A stretch of DNA of 64,000 bases from Streptomyces coelicoflavus (GCF_003112555.1 NZ_BEWB01000011.1:1-64000); one strand, 5' to 3'; positions 49,776 to 59,234 are shown, counted from the first letter of the stretch. Notes: generated by a model from the letters alone, not told the origin. Program-made: numbers and translations.

Positions 49776-51308
49776 ATGTGCGAGGACGACCACGAGGACG
49801 GCCACGAGCAGGACCACGCCGGGATCGGCAGACGCGCGGTGTTCGTGACGGGCGCCGCCGCCGCGCTTACGTTGGGAAGCGTGAGCTTCGCCGCCGCGGC
49901 ACCCAGGGAACAGCGCACCAGAACCGTGCGGGGCACCCTCCCGCCCGGCTCCCCCGACTTCGTGTACGTCCCGGTCGAGGTCCCCCGGGGCGTGCGCGAG
50001 ATCCACGTCGCCTACACCTACGACCGCCCCGCCGTGCCGGCCGGCACCCAGGGCAACGCGCTCGACATCGGCCTCTTCGACGAGCGCGGCACCGAGCTGG
50101 GCGGCCGGGGTTTCCGCGGCTGGTCGGGCGGGGCACGCACGGAGTTCTCCGTCCGCGCGGACGCCGCCACGCCGGGCTACGTCCCGGGGCCGGTGCGCGC
50201 GGGCACCTGGCACATAGCGCTCGGCCCGTACACGGTGGCACCGCAGGGGCTGTCGTACGAGATCACCGTCACGCTGACCTACGGCGAGGAGGACCGGGCG
50301 CCCCGGCCGGTGTACCCGCCCGAACGCGCCAAGGGGCGGGGGCGGGCCTGGTACCGGGGCGACTGCCATCTGCACTCGGAGTACTCCGACGGCCGCTACA
50401 CCCTCGCGGAGATCGCGGAGCTGGCGCGGGCGGCGGGCCTGGACTTCATCAACTCCTCCGAGCACAACACCCACTCCGCGCACGCGCACTGGGCGGACCT
50501 GGCCGGGGACGACCTGCTGATCCTGCTCGGCGAGGAGGTGACCACCCGCAACGGCCACGTCGTCGCGCTGGGCACCGACCCCGGCACCTTCGTCGACTGG
50601 CGCTACCGGGCCCGCGACAACCGCTTCGGCCGCTTCGCCCGGCAGATCCGCCGCGCCGGGGGCCTGGTGGTGCCGGCCCACCCGCACGCCACCTGCATCG
50701 GCTGCAACTGGAAGTTCGGGTTCGGCGAGGCGGACGCGGTCGAGGTGTGGAACGGCGCCTACACGCCCGACGACGAGGTGGCGCTGGCCGACTGGGACGG
50801 CATGCTGGTCGCCGCCGCGAGGGACGGGGGCCGGGGCTGGATCCCGGCGATGGGCAGCAGCGACTCCCACCGCTCCCCCGACGTGATCGGCCGCCCGCAG
50901 ACCGTCGTCCTCGCCGACGACCTGACCCGCGAGGCGGTCCAGGAGGGCATCCGCGCCGGGCGGTCCTACGTCGCCGAGTCGTCGAAGGTGTCCCTGTCCC
51001 TCACCGCGTCCGGCGGCCGGGGCGAGCACGCCGGCATCGGCGAGCGGCTGCGCGTGGACCGCGACTCCCCGGTCACCGTCCGCCTGGAGGTGACGGGCGC
51101 CCCGCGCTGCACGGTGCGGTTCGTCACGGACCAGGGCGTGCTGTTCACCGGCGGTCCCCTGCCGGTGTCCGGCGCGGGCACCGTGGAGTGGCGGACGACG
51201 GCCTCGTACGCGGCGTACGTGCGCGCGGAGGTGCGGCACGAGGCGGCGGCGGGTCCGCTGCCGGGAGCGCTCGCGGCGTTCACCAACCCGGTCTTCCTGG
51301 GCCGCTAG
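49776..51308 (+). CDS. Tat-exported PHP-domain phosphoesterase
   Basis: A 510-residue protein. ATG at 49776 follows GGAG. A twin-arginine signal is at residues 19-40 (RRAVFVTGAAAALTLGSVSF, AAAAP). A beta-rich domain of about 150 residues follows. The PHP domain starts near residue 195: DCHLHSEYSDGRYTLAEIAE (Asp196, His198, His200), then SSEHNTH, VVPAHPHATC and MGSSDSHR; these supply the usual metal ligands. The C-terminal 100 residues form a beta-sandwich. It probably hydrolyses extracellular phosphate esters. Its 3' end overlaps the next, convergent gene by 29 bases. Confidence 0.88.
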   Translation: MCEDDHEDGHEQDHAGIGRRAVFVTGAAAALTLGSVSFAAAAPREQRTRTVRGTLPPGSPDFVYVPVEVPRGVREIHVAYTYDRPAVPAGTQGNALDIGLFDERGTELGGRGFRGWSGGARTEFSVRADAATPGYVPGPVRAGTWHIALGPYTVAPQGLSYEITVTLTYGEEDRAPRPVYPPERAKGRGRAWYRGDCHLHSEYSDGRYTLAEIAELARAAGLDFINSSEHNTHSAHAHWADLAGDDLLILLGEEVTTRNGHVVALGTDPGTFVDWRYRARDNRFGRFARQIRRAGGLVVPAHPHATCIGCNWKFGFGEADAVEVWNGAYTPDDEVALADWDGMLVAAARDGGRGWIPAMGSSDSHRSPDVIGRPQTVVLADDLTREAVQEGIRAGRSYVAESSKVSLSLTASGGRGEHAGIGERLRVDRDSPVTVRLEVTGAPRCTVRFVTDQGVLFTGGPLPVSGAGTVEWRTTASYAAYVRAEVRHEAAAGPLPGALAAFTNPVFLGR

Positions 51309-52125
51309 CCGGGGCGGGGCCGTCCCCGGCGGCGGCCAGGTCCGCGACGACCGCCGCGTGGTCGGAGGGCCAGACCCCGTCGACGGGGCCGGCGCCGGCC
51401 CGCCGCACCGCCAGGACCCGGCCGAGTCCGCCGGGCCCCGGCGGGCCCACGTGGACGTAGTCGATCCGTACGCTCGGCTCGCCGTCCGCGTGGGCCACGT
51501 ACGGGTTGGCGGTGTCCCAGGTGCCGGACGGCTCGCCCGGCGCCGCGTGCTCCCAGGCGTCGCGCAGTCCCCCGGCCCGCAGCAGGCGGACCTCCGGTGC
51601 CTCGGGGCGGGCGTTGAAGTCACCGGTGACGACGGGCGGGTGGGCGGTGCCGTGCCGGTGCGCGGCCACGAACCCGGCGAGGGCGGCGGCCTGTTCGCGG
51701 CGCACGGCGCCGACGGGGCCGCCGCCGGAGGTCAGGTGGACGGTGAAGAAGGGGATCCGGTGCCCGGGCGCGTCCAGCCGGGCGTACGAGGCCAGCCGCC
51801 CGTCGTCCAGTTCGGCGGGCGCGGGCAGCCGCAGCACCGCCCGCTCCACGACGGGCCAGCGGCTGAGCACCGCGGTGCCGACGCCGACCGTGTCGTCCCC
51901 GATCCGCCGCTGCCAGCGCTCGGGGGCGGGCGAGGGCGACCAGTCCCAGTGCAGGCCCAGGTCGCGGGCGAGCGACGCGGCGAGGTTCTCCCCGCCGTCG
52001 ACGGCCCACACCTCCTGGAGGCCGACGACGTCGGGCGCCAGCTCCCGCAGCACGGCGAGGATCGCCTCCCGCCGGTCGGCCCACGGCCCGAACCGCCACC
52101 ACAGGTTCCACGTCACGACCCGCAC
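51280..52125 (-). CDS. Endonuclease/exonuclease/phosphatase (EEP) family hydrolase
   Basis: A 281-residue protein. The motifs of the EEP fold are present: VVTWNLWWRF, APDVVGLQEVWAVDGGENLA (catalytic Glu), FTVHLTSGGG, VVTGDFNARPE and VWPSDHAAVVADL (Asp-His). No signal peptide is seen. It could be a DNA or phospholipid/inositol-phosphate hydrolase; the motifs do not separate them. The GTG start at 52125 has only a G-rich upstream region. Confidence 0.88.
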   Translation of the reverse strand: MRVVTWNLWWRFGPWADRREAILAVLRELAPDVVGLQEVWAVDGGENLAASLARDLGLHWDWSPSPAPERWQRRIGDDTVGVGTAVLSRWPVVERAVLRLPAPAELDDGRLASYARLDAPGHRIPFFTVHLTSGGGPVGAVRREQAAALAGFVAAHRHGTAHPPVVTGDFNARPEAPEVRLLRAGGLRDAWEHAAPGEPSGTWDTANPYVAHADGEPSVRIDYVHVGPPGPGGLGRVLAVRRAGAGPVDGVWPSDHAAVVADLAAAGDGPAPASGPGRPGW

Positions 52126-52231
52126 GCCCCACCACCCGTCTCCCGGCCGGGTCTCCCGGCCCCGTCCACACCTTCCCCTCCGAGGTTTTCCGGGAACATG
52201 GAGGCCCGCGAGAAGGGAGCGTGAACGAACG

Positions 52232-52645
52232 ATGTCGTCCTACGCCGAGACCAAGTACCGGGCCGTGACGGCCTTCCAGCGCCGGCTCAACGCCGTCGTG
52301 CGCCGGCTGCCCGGCCAGACCCTGCTGGAGACCACCGGCCGAGTCTCCGGCCTGCCCCGCCGCACCCCGGTGGGCGGGCGCCGGACCGGCGACTCCTTCT
52401 GGCTGGTGTCGGAGTTCGGCGAGCGGTCCCAGTACGTCCGCAACATCCGGGCCGATCCGCGCGTCCGGGTCCGGCTGCGGGGCCGCTGGTACCCGGGCAC
52501 GGCCCACGTCCTGCCCGACGACGACCCGCTCGCCCGGCTGCGCCGCCTCCCGCGCGGCAACAGCCTCGCGGTGCGGGCGATGGGCGTCGGGACGGGGCTG
52601 CTCACAGTACGGGTGGAGCTGGAGGGGCAGGGGACGGAAAGCTGA
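52232..52645 (+). CDS. Deazaflavin-dependent reductase-like protein (Ddn/nitroreductase family)
   Basis: A 137-residue protein starting MSSYAETKYRAVTAFQRRLN. The split-barrel signature is LETTGRVSGLPRRTPVGGRR, then FWLVSEFGERSQYVRNIRAD, PRVRVRLRGRWYPGTAHVL. This is the Ddn-type F420-dependent reductase family. F420 synthesis starts from the fbiC gene about 3 kb away, which agrees with an F420-using enzyme. The substrate is unknown. GAAGGGAG lies upstream, a little far from the ATG. Confidence 0.82.
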   Translation: MSSYAETKYRAVTAFQRRLNAVVRRLPGQTLLETTGRVSGLPRRTPVGGRRTGDSFWLVSEFGERSQYVRNIRADPRVRVRLRGRWYPGTAHVLPDDDPLARLRRLPRGNSLAVRAMGVGTGLLTVRVELEGQGTES

Positions 52646-52738
52646 TGAAGAACCTGTGATCGGCGTCGCCCACGGCTGACGTGGTCGGCATGAACAAGGC
52701 AAACTGACCTGGTTGCTCAGGATGTCTAGGGGGACGGC

Positions 52739-55711
52739 ATGGACGGTGGACCGCGGGTTCCGGAGCAGCGGCGTCCCGGATACCCGGCGGAACCGGACGG
52801 GTCGGCCGCGCTCCGCTTCGGCGTGCTCGGACCCGTGCGCGCCTGGCGCGGCGAGGAGACGCTGGCCACCGGCTCACCCCAGCAACGCGCGCTGCTGGCC
52901 GCCCTGCTGCTGCGCGAGGGCCGTACGGCCACCGCGGCCGAGCTGATCGACGCCCTGTGGGGCGAGGAGCCGCCGTCGCAGGCGCTGGCGGCGCTGCGGA
53001 CGTACGCGTCCCGGCTGCGGAAGGTCCTGGACCCCGGGGTGCTGGCCAGCGAGTCGGGCGGGTACGCCGTGCGGGGCCTGGCCGACGGGGCGTTGGACCT
53101 GACGCGGGCGCAGAACCTGGCCGCGGAGGCCGAGAAGGCCAGGAGCTCCGGGGACCTGTGCCACGCCCGTGACCTGCTGCGCCGGGCGCTGGCCCTGTGG
53201 GACGGCGAGGTCCTGGCCGGCGTGCCGGGCCCGTACGCCCAAACGCAGCGCGTGCGGCTGGGCGAGTGGCGGCTCCAACTCCTCGAGACCCGGCTCGACA
53301 TGGACCTCGAGCAGGGCTGCCACGCCGAGTCCGTCTCGGAACTGACGGCACTCACGGCGGCCCACCCCCTGCGCGAACGCCTGCGGGAGCTGCTGATGCT
53401 GGCCCTGTACCGCAGCGGACGCCAGGCGGAGGCCCTCGCGGTCTACGCGGACACGCGGCGCCTGCTCGCCGACGAGCTGGGCGTCGACCCGCGCCCCGGC
53501 CTCCAGGAACTCCAGCAGCGCATCCTCCGGGCCGACCCGCACCTGGCCGAGCCTCCCGCACCGGACGCGGAGACGGCGCCGCTCCTGGTACGTCCGGCGC
53601 AACTGCCTGCCACCGTGCCCGACTTCACCGGCCGCGCGTCCTTCGTGCGCGAGCTGAGCGACGTCCTGTCCGCGGCGTCCGGGGGCACGGCGACGGACCG
53701 GGTGATGGCGGTGTCGGCACTGGCCGGCATCGGCGGCGTCGGCAAGACGACCCTCGCGGTGCACGTCGCCCACCGGGCGCGGGCCGCCTTCCCCGACGGG
53801 CAGCTGTACGTCGACCTCCAGGGCGCCGGCGCGCGGGCCGCGGAACCGGAGACGGTGCTGGGTTCCTTCCTGCGCGCCCTGGGCACCGCCGACTCGGCCG
53901 TCCCGGACACCCTGGAGGAGCGGGCCGCCCTGTACCGCTCGGTCCTCGACGGCCGCCGGGTCCTCGTCCTCCTGGACAACGCGCGCGACGCCGCCCAGGT
54001 GCGGCCCCTGCTGCCGGGCACGGAGGGCTGCGCCGCGCTGGTGACGGCACGGGTGCGGATGGTGGACCTGGCCGGGGCGCACCTGGTCGACCTGGACGTG
54101 ATGTCGCCCGAGGAGGCGCTGGCCCTCTTCACGAAGATCGTGGGCGAGGAGCGGGTGGCCTCGGAGCGGGAGGCGGCGCTCGACGTGGTCGGCGCGTGCG
54201 GTTTCCTGCCGCTGGCGATCCGCGTCGCCGCGTCCCGGCTGGCGGCCCGCCGCACGTGGACCGTCTCCGTCCTGGCGGCGAAACTGGCGGACGAGCGACG
54301 CCGGCTGGACGAGCTCCAGGCCGGTGACCTGGCGGTCGAGGCCACCTTCGAGCTGGGCTACGGCCAGCTGGAACCGGCCCAGGCCCGCGCCTTCCGGCTG
54401 CTGGGCCTGGCGGACGGCCCGGACATCTCCCTCGCGGCCGCGGCGGCGGTCCTGGACCTCCCGGCGCAGGACACGGAGGACCTCCTGGAGTCCCTGGTGG
54501 ACACGTCGTTGCTGGAATCGGCGGCGCCGGGCCGCTACCGCTTCCACGACCTGGTCCGCCTCTACGCGCGTGCCTGCGCGGAGCGGGACGAGCAGCCGCC
54601 CAGCGAGCGGGCGGCGGCGCTGTCGCGGCTGCTGGACTTCTACCTGGCGACGGCGGCGGGGGTGTACGCGATCGAACGGCCCGGGGACCGGACCGTGGAC
54701 CACCTCGAACGCACCGAGTTCGCGGGCATGGAGTTCCGGGGGGACACCGCCGCCCTCGACTGGCTGCATTCGGAGGCCGCGTGCATCCTGGCCTGCGTCC
54801 GGCAGTCCCTGGGACCGCGCACCCTGCGACGAGCGGTGGACCTCCTCCTGGCGTCGAAGGACCTGGCCGAGTCGGGAGCGAGCTCACTCAGCTACGAGAC
54901 GGCCGCCTTCGCGGTGCGCGACGCCACGAGCGCCTCGGACGACCCCCGGGCGGAGGGACGGGCGCGCACGACGCTGGCCCAGGTCCTCAGCCGCGCCGGT
55001 CGCTTCGACGAGGCGCATACGGAGGCCGAGCGTGCCATAGCACTGGGAAACCGGACCGGAGACTCCTGGACCCGGGGCAACGCCCACAACGAGCAGGGCA
55101 TCATCGCCAACTGCAAGAACCAGCACGAGGTGAGCGAGACCCATCTGCGCGAAGCCGTCAGGGCGTTCCGTGCGGACAGCAACCGGGCCGGTGAGGCCAG
55201 CGCCCTGTGCAACCTGTCGCGTGTCCTCGTGTCCGTGGGACGCACGACCTCGGCGATCGACCTGGTGCGCCAGGGGATCGCCCTGTACGACGATCTCGGC
55301 CTGACCTTCCGCCTGGCCAACGCGCGGTACGCGTTGGGCATCGCGCTCAGTCACGCCGCCCGCCACGCCGAGGCGCTGCGTGAACTGTCCACGGCGTTGC
55401 AGACCTTCGTGGAGAACCGGCAGCGCCTGTGGGAGGGGGCGACCCACTTCCGTATCGCCCAGGTCCACCTGGCGGCGCGGCGGCCGGCTCAGGCCGCCCA
55501 GCACGCGGAGCAGGCGTTGACGACCGGGAGCATCGGCGGTGACTGGATGCGCGCCAACATCCTCACGCTCCTGGGACGCTCGCTCGGGGACCTCGGGCAG
55601 ACGGATCGCGCGCGTGCCTGCTGGCGTGACGCCCTGTCCATCTACGAGGCGTCCGGGGCACCGGAGTCGGCGGAGCTGCGGGCGCTGCTGGATCCCATCG
55701 AGGCGGCCTGA
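52739..55711 (+). CDS. afsR: AfsR, SARP-type global regulator with NB-ARC and TPR domains
   Basis: A 990-residue protein, about the known length of AfsR. Residues about 25-270 form the SARP DNA-binding/BTAD domain (LRFGVLGPVRAW, QRALLAALLLREGRT). The NB-ARC ATPase follows with Walker A GIGGVGKT at 330-337, then helical TPR repeats (about 740-980). AfsR is phosphorylated on Ser/Thr by AfsK and then activates afsS, raising antibiotic production. The start follows GGGGGAC. The next gene is afsS and afsK is nearby on the other strand, as in S. coelicolor. Confidence 0.96.
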   Translation: MDGGPRVPEQRRPGYPAEPDGSAALRFGVLGPVRAWRGEETLATGSPQQRALLAALLLREGRTATAAELIDALWGEEPPSQALAALRTYASRLRKVLDPGVLASESGGYAVRGLADGALDLTRAQNLAAEAEKARSSGDLCHARDLLRRALALWDGEVLAGVPGPYAQTQRVRLGEWRLQLLETRLDMDLEQGCHAESVSELTALTAAHPLRERLRELLMLALYRSGRQAEALAVYADTRRLLADELGVDPRPGLQELQQRILRADPHLAEPPAPDAETAPLLVRPAQLPATVPDFTGRASFVRELSDVLSAASGGTATDRVMAVSALAGIGGVGKTTLAVHVAHRARAAFPDGQLYVDLQGAGARAAEPETVLGSFLRALGTADSAVPDTLEERAALYRSVLDGRRVLVLLDNARDAAQVRPLLPGTEGCAALVTARVRMVDLAGAHLVDLDVMSPEEALALFTKIVGEERVASEREAALDVVGACGFLPLAIRVAASRLAARRTWTVSVLAAKLADERRRLDELQAGDLAVEATFELGYGQLEPAQARAFRLLGLADGPDISLAAAAAVLDLPAQDTEDLLESLVDTSLLESAAPGRYRFHDLVRLYARACAERDEQPPSERAAALSRLLDFYLATAAGVYAIERPGDRTVDHLERTEFAGMEFRGDTAALDWLHSEAACILACVRQSLGPRTLRRAVDLLLASKDLAESGASSLSYETAAFAVRDATSASDDPRAEGRARTTLAQVLSRAGRFDEAHTEAERAIALGNRTGDSWTRGNAHNEQGIIANCKNQHEVSETHLREAVRAFRADSNRAGEASALCNLSRVLVSVGRTTSAIDLVRQGIALYDDLGLTFRLANARYALGIALSHAARHAEALRELSTALQTFVENRQRLWEGATHFRIAQVHLAARRPAQAAQHAEQALTTGSIGGDWMRANILTLLGRSLGDLGQTDRARACWRDALSIYEASGAPESAELRALLDPIEAA

Positions 55712-55724
55712 GCGGGCGGGCACG

Positions 55725-55757
55725 TTCATCGGACGTTTATGGGGCGGTGCCACGATG
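55725..55757 (+). promoter_or_regulatory. AfsR/PhoP binding site and promoter of afsS
   Basis: GTTCATC (55725-55731) and GTTTATG (55736-55742) are 11-base-phased direct repeats. This is the arrangement bound by SARP regulators, and it also resembles PHO-box units; AfsR and PhoP are known to compete at the afsS promoter of S. coelicolor. CACGAT (55752-55757), about 9 bases after the second repeat, is the likely -10. The site starts 14 bases past the afsR stop. Confidence 0.8.
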
Positions 55758-55912
55758 AGGACACGATCCGTCGCGTCGGGGGGCAGGCGGGTCGCAGGGG
55801 CCTCATCTGTAGGGTGAACGGCCCTGGAACGCCCGTTCGGCGATCCTCGGGGGAGTCGCTGAACGGGCACCCCAGACCAACGTCCGCTCCACTTCATGGG
55901 GGTTCACACACG

Positions 55913-56122
55913 ATGAGCAACACCACGAACAGCAACGAGGACGCGGTGGACGGCACCGACGCCATCACCACGCTCGACAGCCACATGCCGGCCCCTCCGA
56001 AGGACGGCACCGCCACCACCCAGGACAGTCACATGCCGGCCCCGCCGAAGGACGGCGTCACCACGCTCGACAGCCACATGCCGGCTCCGCCCGCCCTGGA
56101 CCTGGACGGCGACGGCAAGTAG
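55913..56122 (+). CDS. afsS: AfsS (AfsR2), small activator of antibiotic production
   Basis: A 69-residue protein that contains three repeats of the form TTLDSHMPAPPKDG, at about residues 19-31, 35-47 and 49-61. The middle copy reads TTQDSHMPAPPKDG, and the last is followed by ALDLDGDGK. The repeats identify AfsS, the target of AfsR; how it acts is not established, though it resembles part of a sigma factor region. S. coelicolor AfsS is 63 residues long. The promoter carries the AfsR repeats. Confidence 0.95.
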   Translation: MSNTTNSNEDAVDGTDAITTLDSHMPAPPKDGTATTQDSHMPAPPKDGVTTLDSHMPAPPALDLDGDGK

Positions 56123-56142
56123 ACCTTTTCCGGCACGGGGAT

Positions 56143-56179
56143 CGGCCGCGGCGGCGCGGAGGGGACGCCGCCGCGGCCG
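56143..56179. terminator. Terminator between afsS and the converging gene
   Basis: CGGCCGCGGCGGCG and CGCCGCCGCGGCCG form a perfect 14-bp stem with a 9-base loop, 21 bases past the afsS stop. It can serve both converging genes. Confidence 0.85.
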
Positions 56180-56197
56180 CCGTATGTCCGGGGCGAT

Positions 56198-56740
56198 TCA
56201 GAGGACCGGCGACGGAATCGTCGTGTCCAGTTCGCAGTGGTCCGGGGTGCCGGACCCGTCGAAGGGCACGCGGACCGCGGCCACCCCGTCCGCCGGGACG
56301 GTGACCTGCTCGCTGCGCTCGGAGATCGTCGTGCCGTCCGCGTCCTTGAAGAGGACCGTGACGGGGAACGTGTACTCGCCGCCGTTCGGGTTGGCGGCCT
56401 CGACGGTGGCGTACGGCTGGGATTCCTCGGCGCAGGCGACCAGTGTCAGGGTGGCGGACTCGATCCCTCCGGTGCCGCCGCTGCCGCCCGTGCCGTCGTC
56501 GGTTTCGTCGTCGTAGTCGTGGTGACCGCCGCCGCCGCTGCCGTAGGTGTCGTCGTCGTCCTTGTAGGTGTCGCCGCCGCCCGATGCGGACGACGAACCG
56601 TCGTGGTCCTGGCCGGAGCTGCTGCAGCCGCCGCCCCCGTCGCCCCCGTGGCCGTGGCGGCCGGTCGAGAAGCCGGTCAGGCAGAGGACCACCAGTGCCG
56701 AGATCGCCGTGTACCTGAGTGCTCGCCCCCGTGGTGTCAT
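56198..56740 (-). CDS. Exported protein with His/Gly/Asp-rich linker
   Basis: A 180-residue protein starting MTPRGRALRYTAISALVVLC. It has a signal peptide (ISALVVLCLTGFSTG), followed by a low-complexity region rich in Gly, His, Asp and Ser (about residues 25-85). The C-terminal 95 residues form an Ig-like beta-sandwich (LTLVACAEESQPYATVEAAN, YTFPVTVLFKDADG, VTVPADGVAAVRVPF). A conserved gene at this place lies between afsS and afsK in S. coelicolor. Function unknown; the His/Asp-rich part might bind metal. Confidence 0.75.
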   Translation of the reverse strand: MTPRGRALRYTAISALVVLCLTGFSTGRHGHGGDGGGGCSSSGQDHDGSSSASGGGDTYKDDDDTYGSGGGGHHDYDDETDDGTGGSGGTGGIESATLTLVACAEESQPYATVEAANPNGGEYTFPVTVLFKDADGTTISERSEQVTVPADGVAAVRVPFDGSGTPDHCELDTTIPSPVL

Positions 56741-56831
56741 GACGATCACGCTAGGGGGCGCATGTCACGGACACGTCACCGGTCGGGTACGGCCGCTCAC
56801 GCCGCCCCGGGCCGGTGCCCCATGGGCGCCC

Positions 56832-59234
56832 TCACGTCGTACGGGCCGTCCCCGTGCCCTTCTCCGCGTCCAGGGCGTACACGCAGCGGTCCTTGCTGCA
56901 CGCGTACACGATGCCGTCGCGGACGACCGGGGAGCCGGTGATCTCGCCGCCGGTGGCGAGCTTCCAGCGCAGGCGGCCGTCGTCGGCCTTCAGCGTGTAG
57001 AGCAGGTGGTCGCTCGAGCCGAAGTGGATGCGGCCCTCGGCGACCGCGGGCGCGCCCACGATGTCGCCGCCCGCCTGGAAGCGCCACTTGGGCGTGCCGG
57101 TGACCGCGTCCAGCGTGTAGAGGCCCTTGCCGCTGCCCACGTGGACGTGACCGGCGGCGACCAGGACCGGGTCGGTGGAGGAGCGGGCCTCGGTCGCGAT
57201 GCGCCAGCGGTCGCGGCCGTCGGTGGCGTCGAGGGCGTAGACGGTGCCGAGGTAGTCGGCGAGGTAGACGCCGCCGCCGGTGACGGCCGGGCCCGGCACG
57301 AAGGTGGGCGGGGCCAGGAAGACCGCCGGGGCCTCGAAGTGCCAGCGGACGTGGCCGGAGGCGATCTCCAGGGCGAGGACGCGGGTGCCGGCCGCGACGT
57401 ACACGTAGCCGTCGGGACCCTGGGTGAGGCGGACCGGGACGCCGCCGCAGGAGGCCGCGTCGCCGATCGGGTACGACCATCTCTCGTCGCCGGTACGGGC
57501 GTCCAGGGCGCGCAGGCGGGCGTCCTGCCAGACGTAGGCCGTGCCGTCGTGGAGCGCGGCGCCCGCCTCCGGGGACTCGAAGTCGGTCTGCGCGCCGGTG
57601 ACCTCCCAGAGCTTCTGGCCGGACGAGGCCTCCCAGGCCTGGACGCCGCCGCCGCGGGTGGCGGTGAGGACGGTGCCGCGCTCGGCCTGGAGGGAGTACA
57701 CCCAGGCGTCGGTCTGCACGCGCCACAGGTCGGCGCCCTCGCGGGCGTCCAGGGCGAAGAGAGTGGGGCCGTCGGAGGCGTGGATGCGGCCGTCCGCGAC
57801 CGCCATCGACCAGGCGACGTCCCGGGTCTTGAAGCGGCGCCGTCCGGTGGCCACGTCCAGGGCGTGCACCTCGAAGGAGGTGACGTAGACCAGGTCCTCG
57901 GCGACCCGGGGGGTGCCCCAGACGTCGTTGGACATGCGGAACCGCCAGGGCCGCCAGCCGGCCGGCGACGCCTCCGGGGTGGGGGACGGCGCGGGCGACG
58001 GGGCCGGTACGGCGGGGTCGGCGCCGTTGACGCCGGGGCGGGGGCGGGACCAGGACGCGGCGAGGGCGGACTCCGGCGGGGGCGCGGCGACGGCGGCGGC
58101 ACGCATGTCGGCGACGCGCGGTCCGGGGCCGATGGGCACCGCGGCGCCGGGCAGCCGGACCGGCCCGCCGTCGGGGGCACCGACGGGAACGGGCACCGCC
58201 GGGCCGTGCGAGGGCGGCGCCGGTACGACGGGGTCGTGGGCGGGCGGGGGCGGCAGCGGGGGCGCGTGGGCGGGCCCGCGGGCGCCGGACGGGCCCGGTC
58301 CGCGGCCGCCGCCCGTGGTGGCGGGCTTGACCGCGGGGCGGCCGCCCCGGCGGCCCTCGATGAGGCTCACGGCCCGCTCGGGCAGCCAGGCCGACGCCGT
58401 GCCGCTGTCGTCGGAGCCGGAGCCGAAGAGGTGCGGGGCGAGCTGGGCCTGGAGGTCGGCCGGGTTGGGGCGTCCGGTGGCCTCCATCTGCATGCAGGAC
58501 TCGATGAGCGGGCGCAGCTCGTCCGGCAGGCCCTCCAGGTCGGGGCCCTCGCGCAGCAGCATGAAGACCGTCTCGACCGGGTTGGCGCCGTGGAAGGGCG
58601 GGTGTCCCGTGGCGGCGAAGACCAGCATCGAGCCGAGCGAGAACACGTCACTGGCGCCGGTGACGCTGCGGGAGTCCTTCGCCTGCTCCGGTGACATGTA
58701 GGCGGGGGTGCCGACGGCGACGTTGGTCATGGTCAGCCGGGTGTTCGAGACGCCGGACGCGATGCCGAAGTCGATCACGCGGGGGCCGTCCTCGACGACG
58801 AGGACGTTGGACGGCTTGAGGTCGCGGTGGACCAGGCCCGCGCCGTGGATCGACTGGAGCGCCTCCGCGACGCCGGCCGCCAGCCAGCGCACCGCCTGGG
58901 CGGGCATCGGCCCGCACTCGTTCACTATTTCCTCGAGGGAGGGTGCGGGCACGTAGGCGGTGGCCAGCCACGGCACCGCGGCGCGCGGGTCGGCGTCGAC
59001 CACGGCCGCCGTGTAGAAGCCCGAGACCGCGCGGGCCGCCTCCACCTCGCGGGTGAAGCGGACGCGGAACAGCTGGTCCTCGGCCAGTTCCGTGCGCACC
59101 GTCTTGATCGCCACGCGCCGCCCGGACGCCGAGCGCGCGAGATAGACCAGCCCCATGCCGCCGGCGCCGAGCCGGCCCAGCACCTCGAACGGCCCGATCC
59201 GCCGCGGATCGTGCTGCGTCAGCTGATCCACCAC
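56832..59234 (-). CDS. afsK: AfsK, Ser/Thr protein kinase with PQQ-type beta-propeller
   Basis: An 800-residue protein. The start is the first of two adjacent GTG codons, after GGAGGTGG. The kinase domain covers 12-280: glycine loop GRLGAGGMG, Lys44, HRDLKPSN with Asp138, DFG at 155-157, and Thr168 in the activation loop, which is the known autophosphorylation site of AfsK. A Pro-rich linker (about 320-430) leads to PQQ-like WD repeats (about 450-795) that form a beta-propeller. AfsK phosphorylates AfsR and also DivIVA. There is no membrane helix. Confidence 0.96.
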   Translation of the reverse strand: MVDQLTQHDPRRIGPFEVLGRLGAGGMGLVYLARSASGRRVAIKTVRTELAEDQLFRVRFTREVEAARAVSGFYTAAVVDADPRAAVPWLATAYVPAPSLEEIVNECGPMPAQAVRWLAAGVAEALQSIHGAGLVHRDLKPSNVLVVEDGPRVIDFGIASGVSNTRLTMTNVAVGTPAYMSPEQAKDSRSVTGASDVFSLGSMLVFAATGHPPFHGANPVETVFMLLREGPDLEGLPDELRPLIESCMQMEATGRPNPADLQAQLAPHLFGSGSDDSGTASAWLPERAVSLIEGRRGGRPAVKPATTGGGRGPGPSGARGPAHAPPLPPPPAHDPVVPAPPSHGPAVPVPVGAPDGGPVRLPGAAVPIGPGPRVADMRAAAVAAPPPESALAASWSRPRPGVNGADPAVPAPSPAPSPTPEASPAGWRPWRFRMSNDVWGTPRVAEDLVYVTSFEVHALDVATGRRRFKTRDVAWSMAVADGRIHASDGPTLFALDAREGADLWRVQTDAWVYSLQAERGTVLTATRGGGVQAWEASSGQKLWEVTGAQTDFESPEAGAALHDGTAYVWQDARLRALDARTGDERWSYPIGDAASCGGVPVRLTQGPDGYVYVAAGTRVLALEIASGHVRWHFEAPAVFLAPPTFVPGPAVTGGGVYLADYLGTVYALDATDGRDRWRIATEARSSTDPVLVAAGHVHVGSGKGLYTLDAVTGTPKWRFQAGGDIVGAPAVAEGRIHFGSSDHLLYTLKADDGRLRWKLATGGEITGSPVVRDGIVYACSKDRCVYALDAEKGTGTARTT

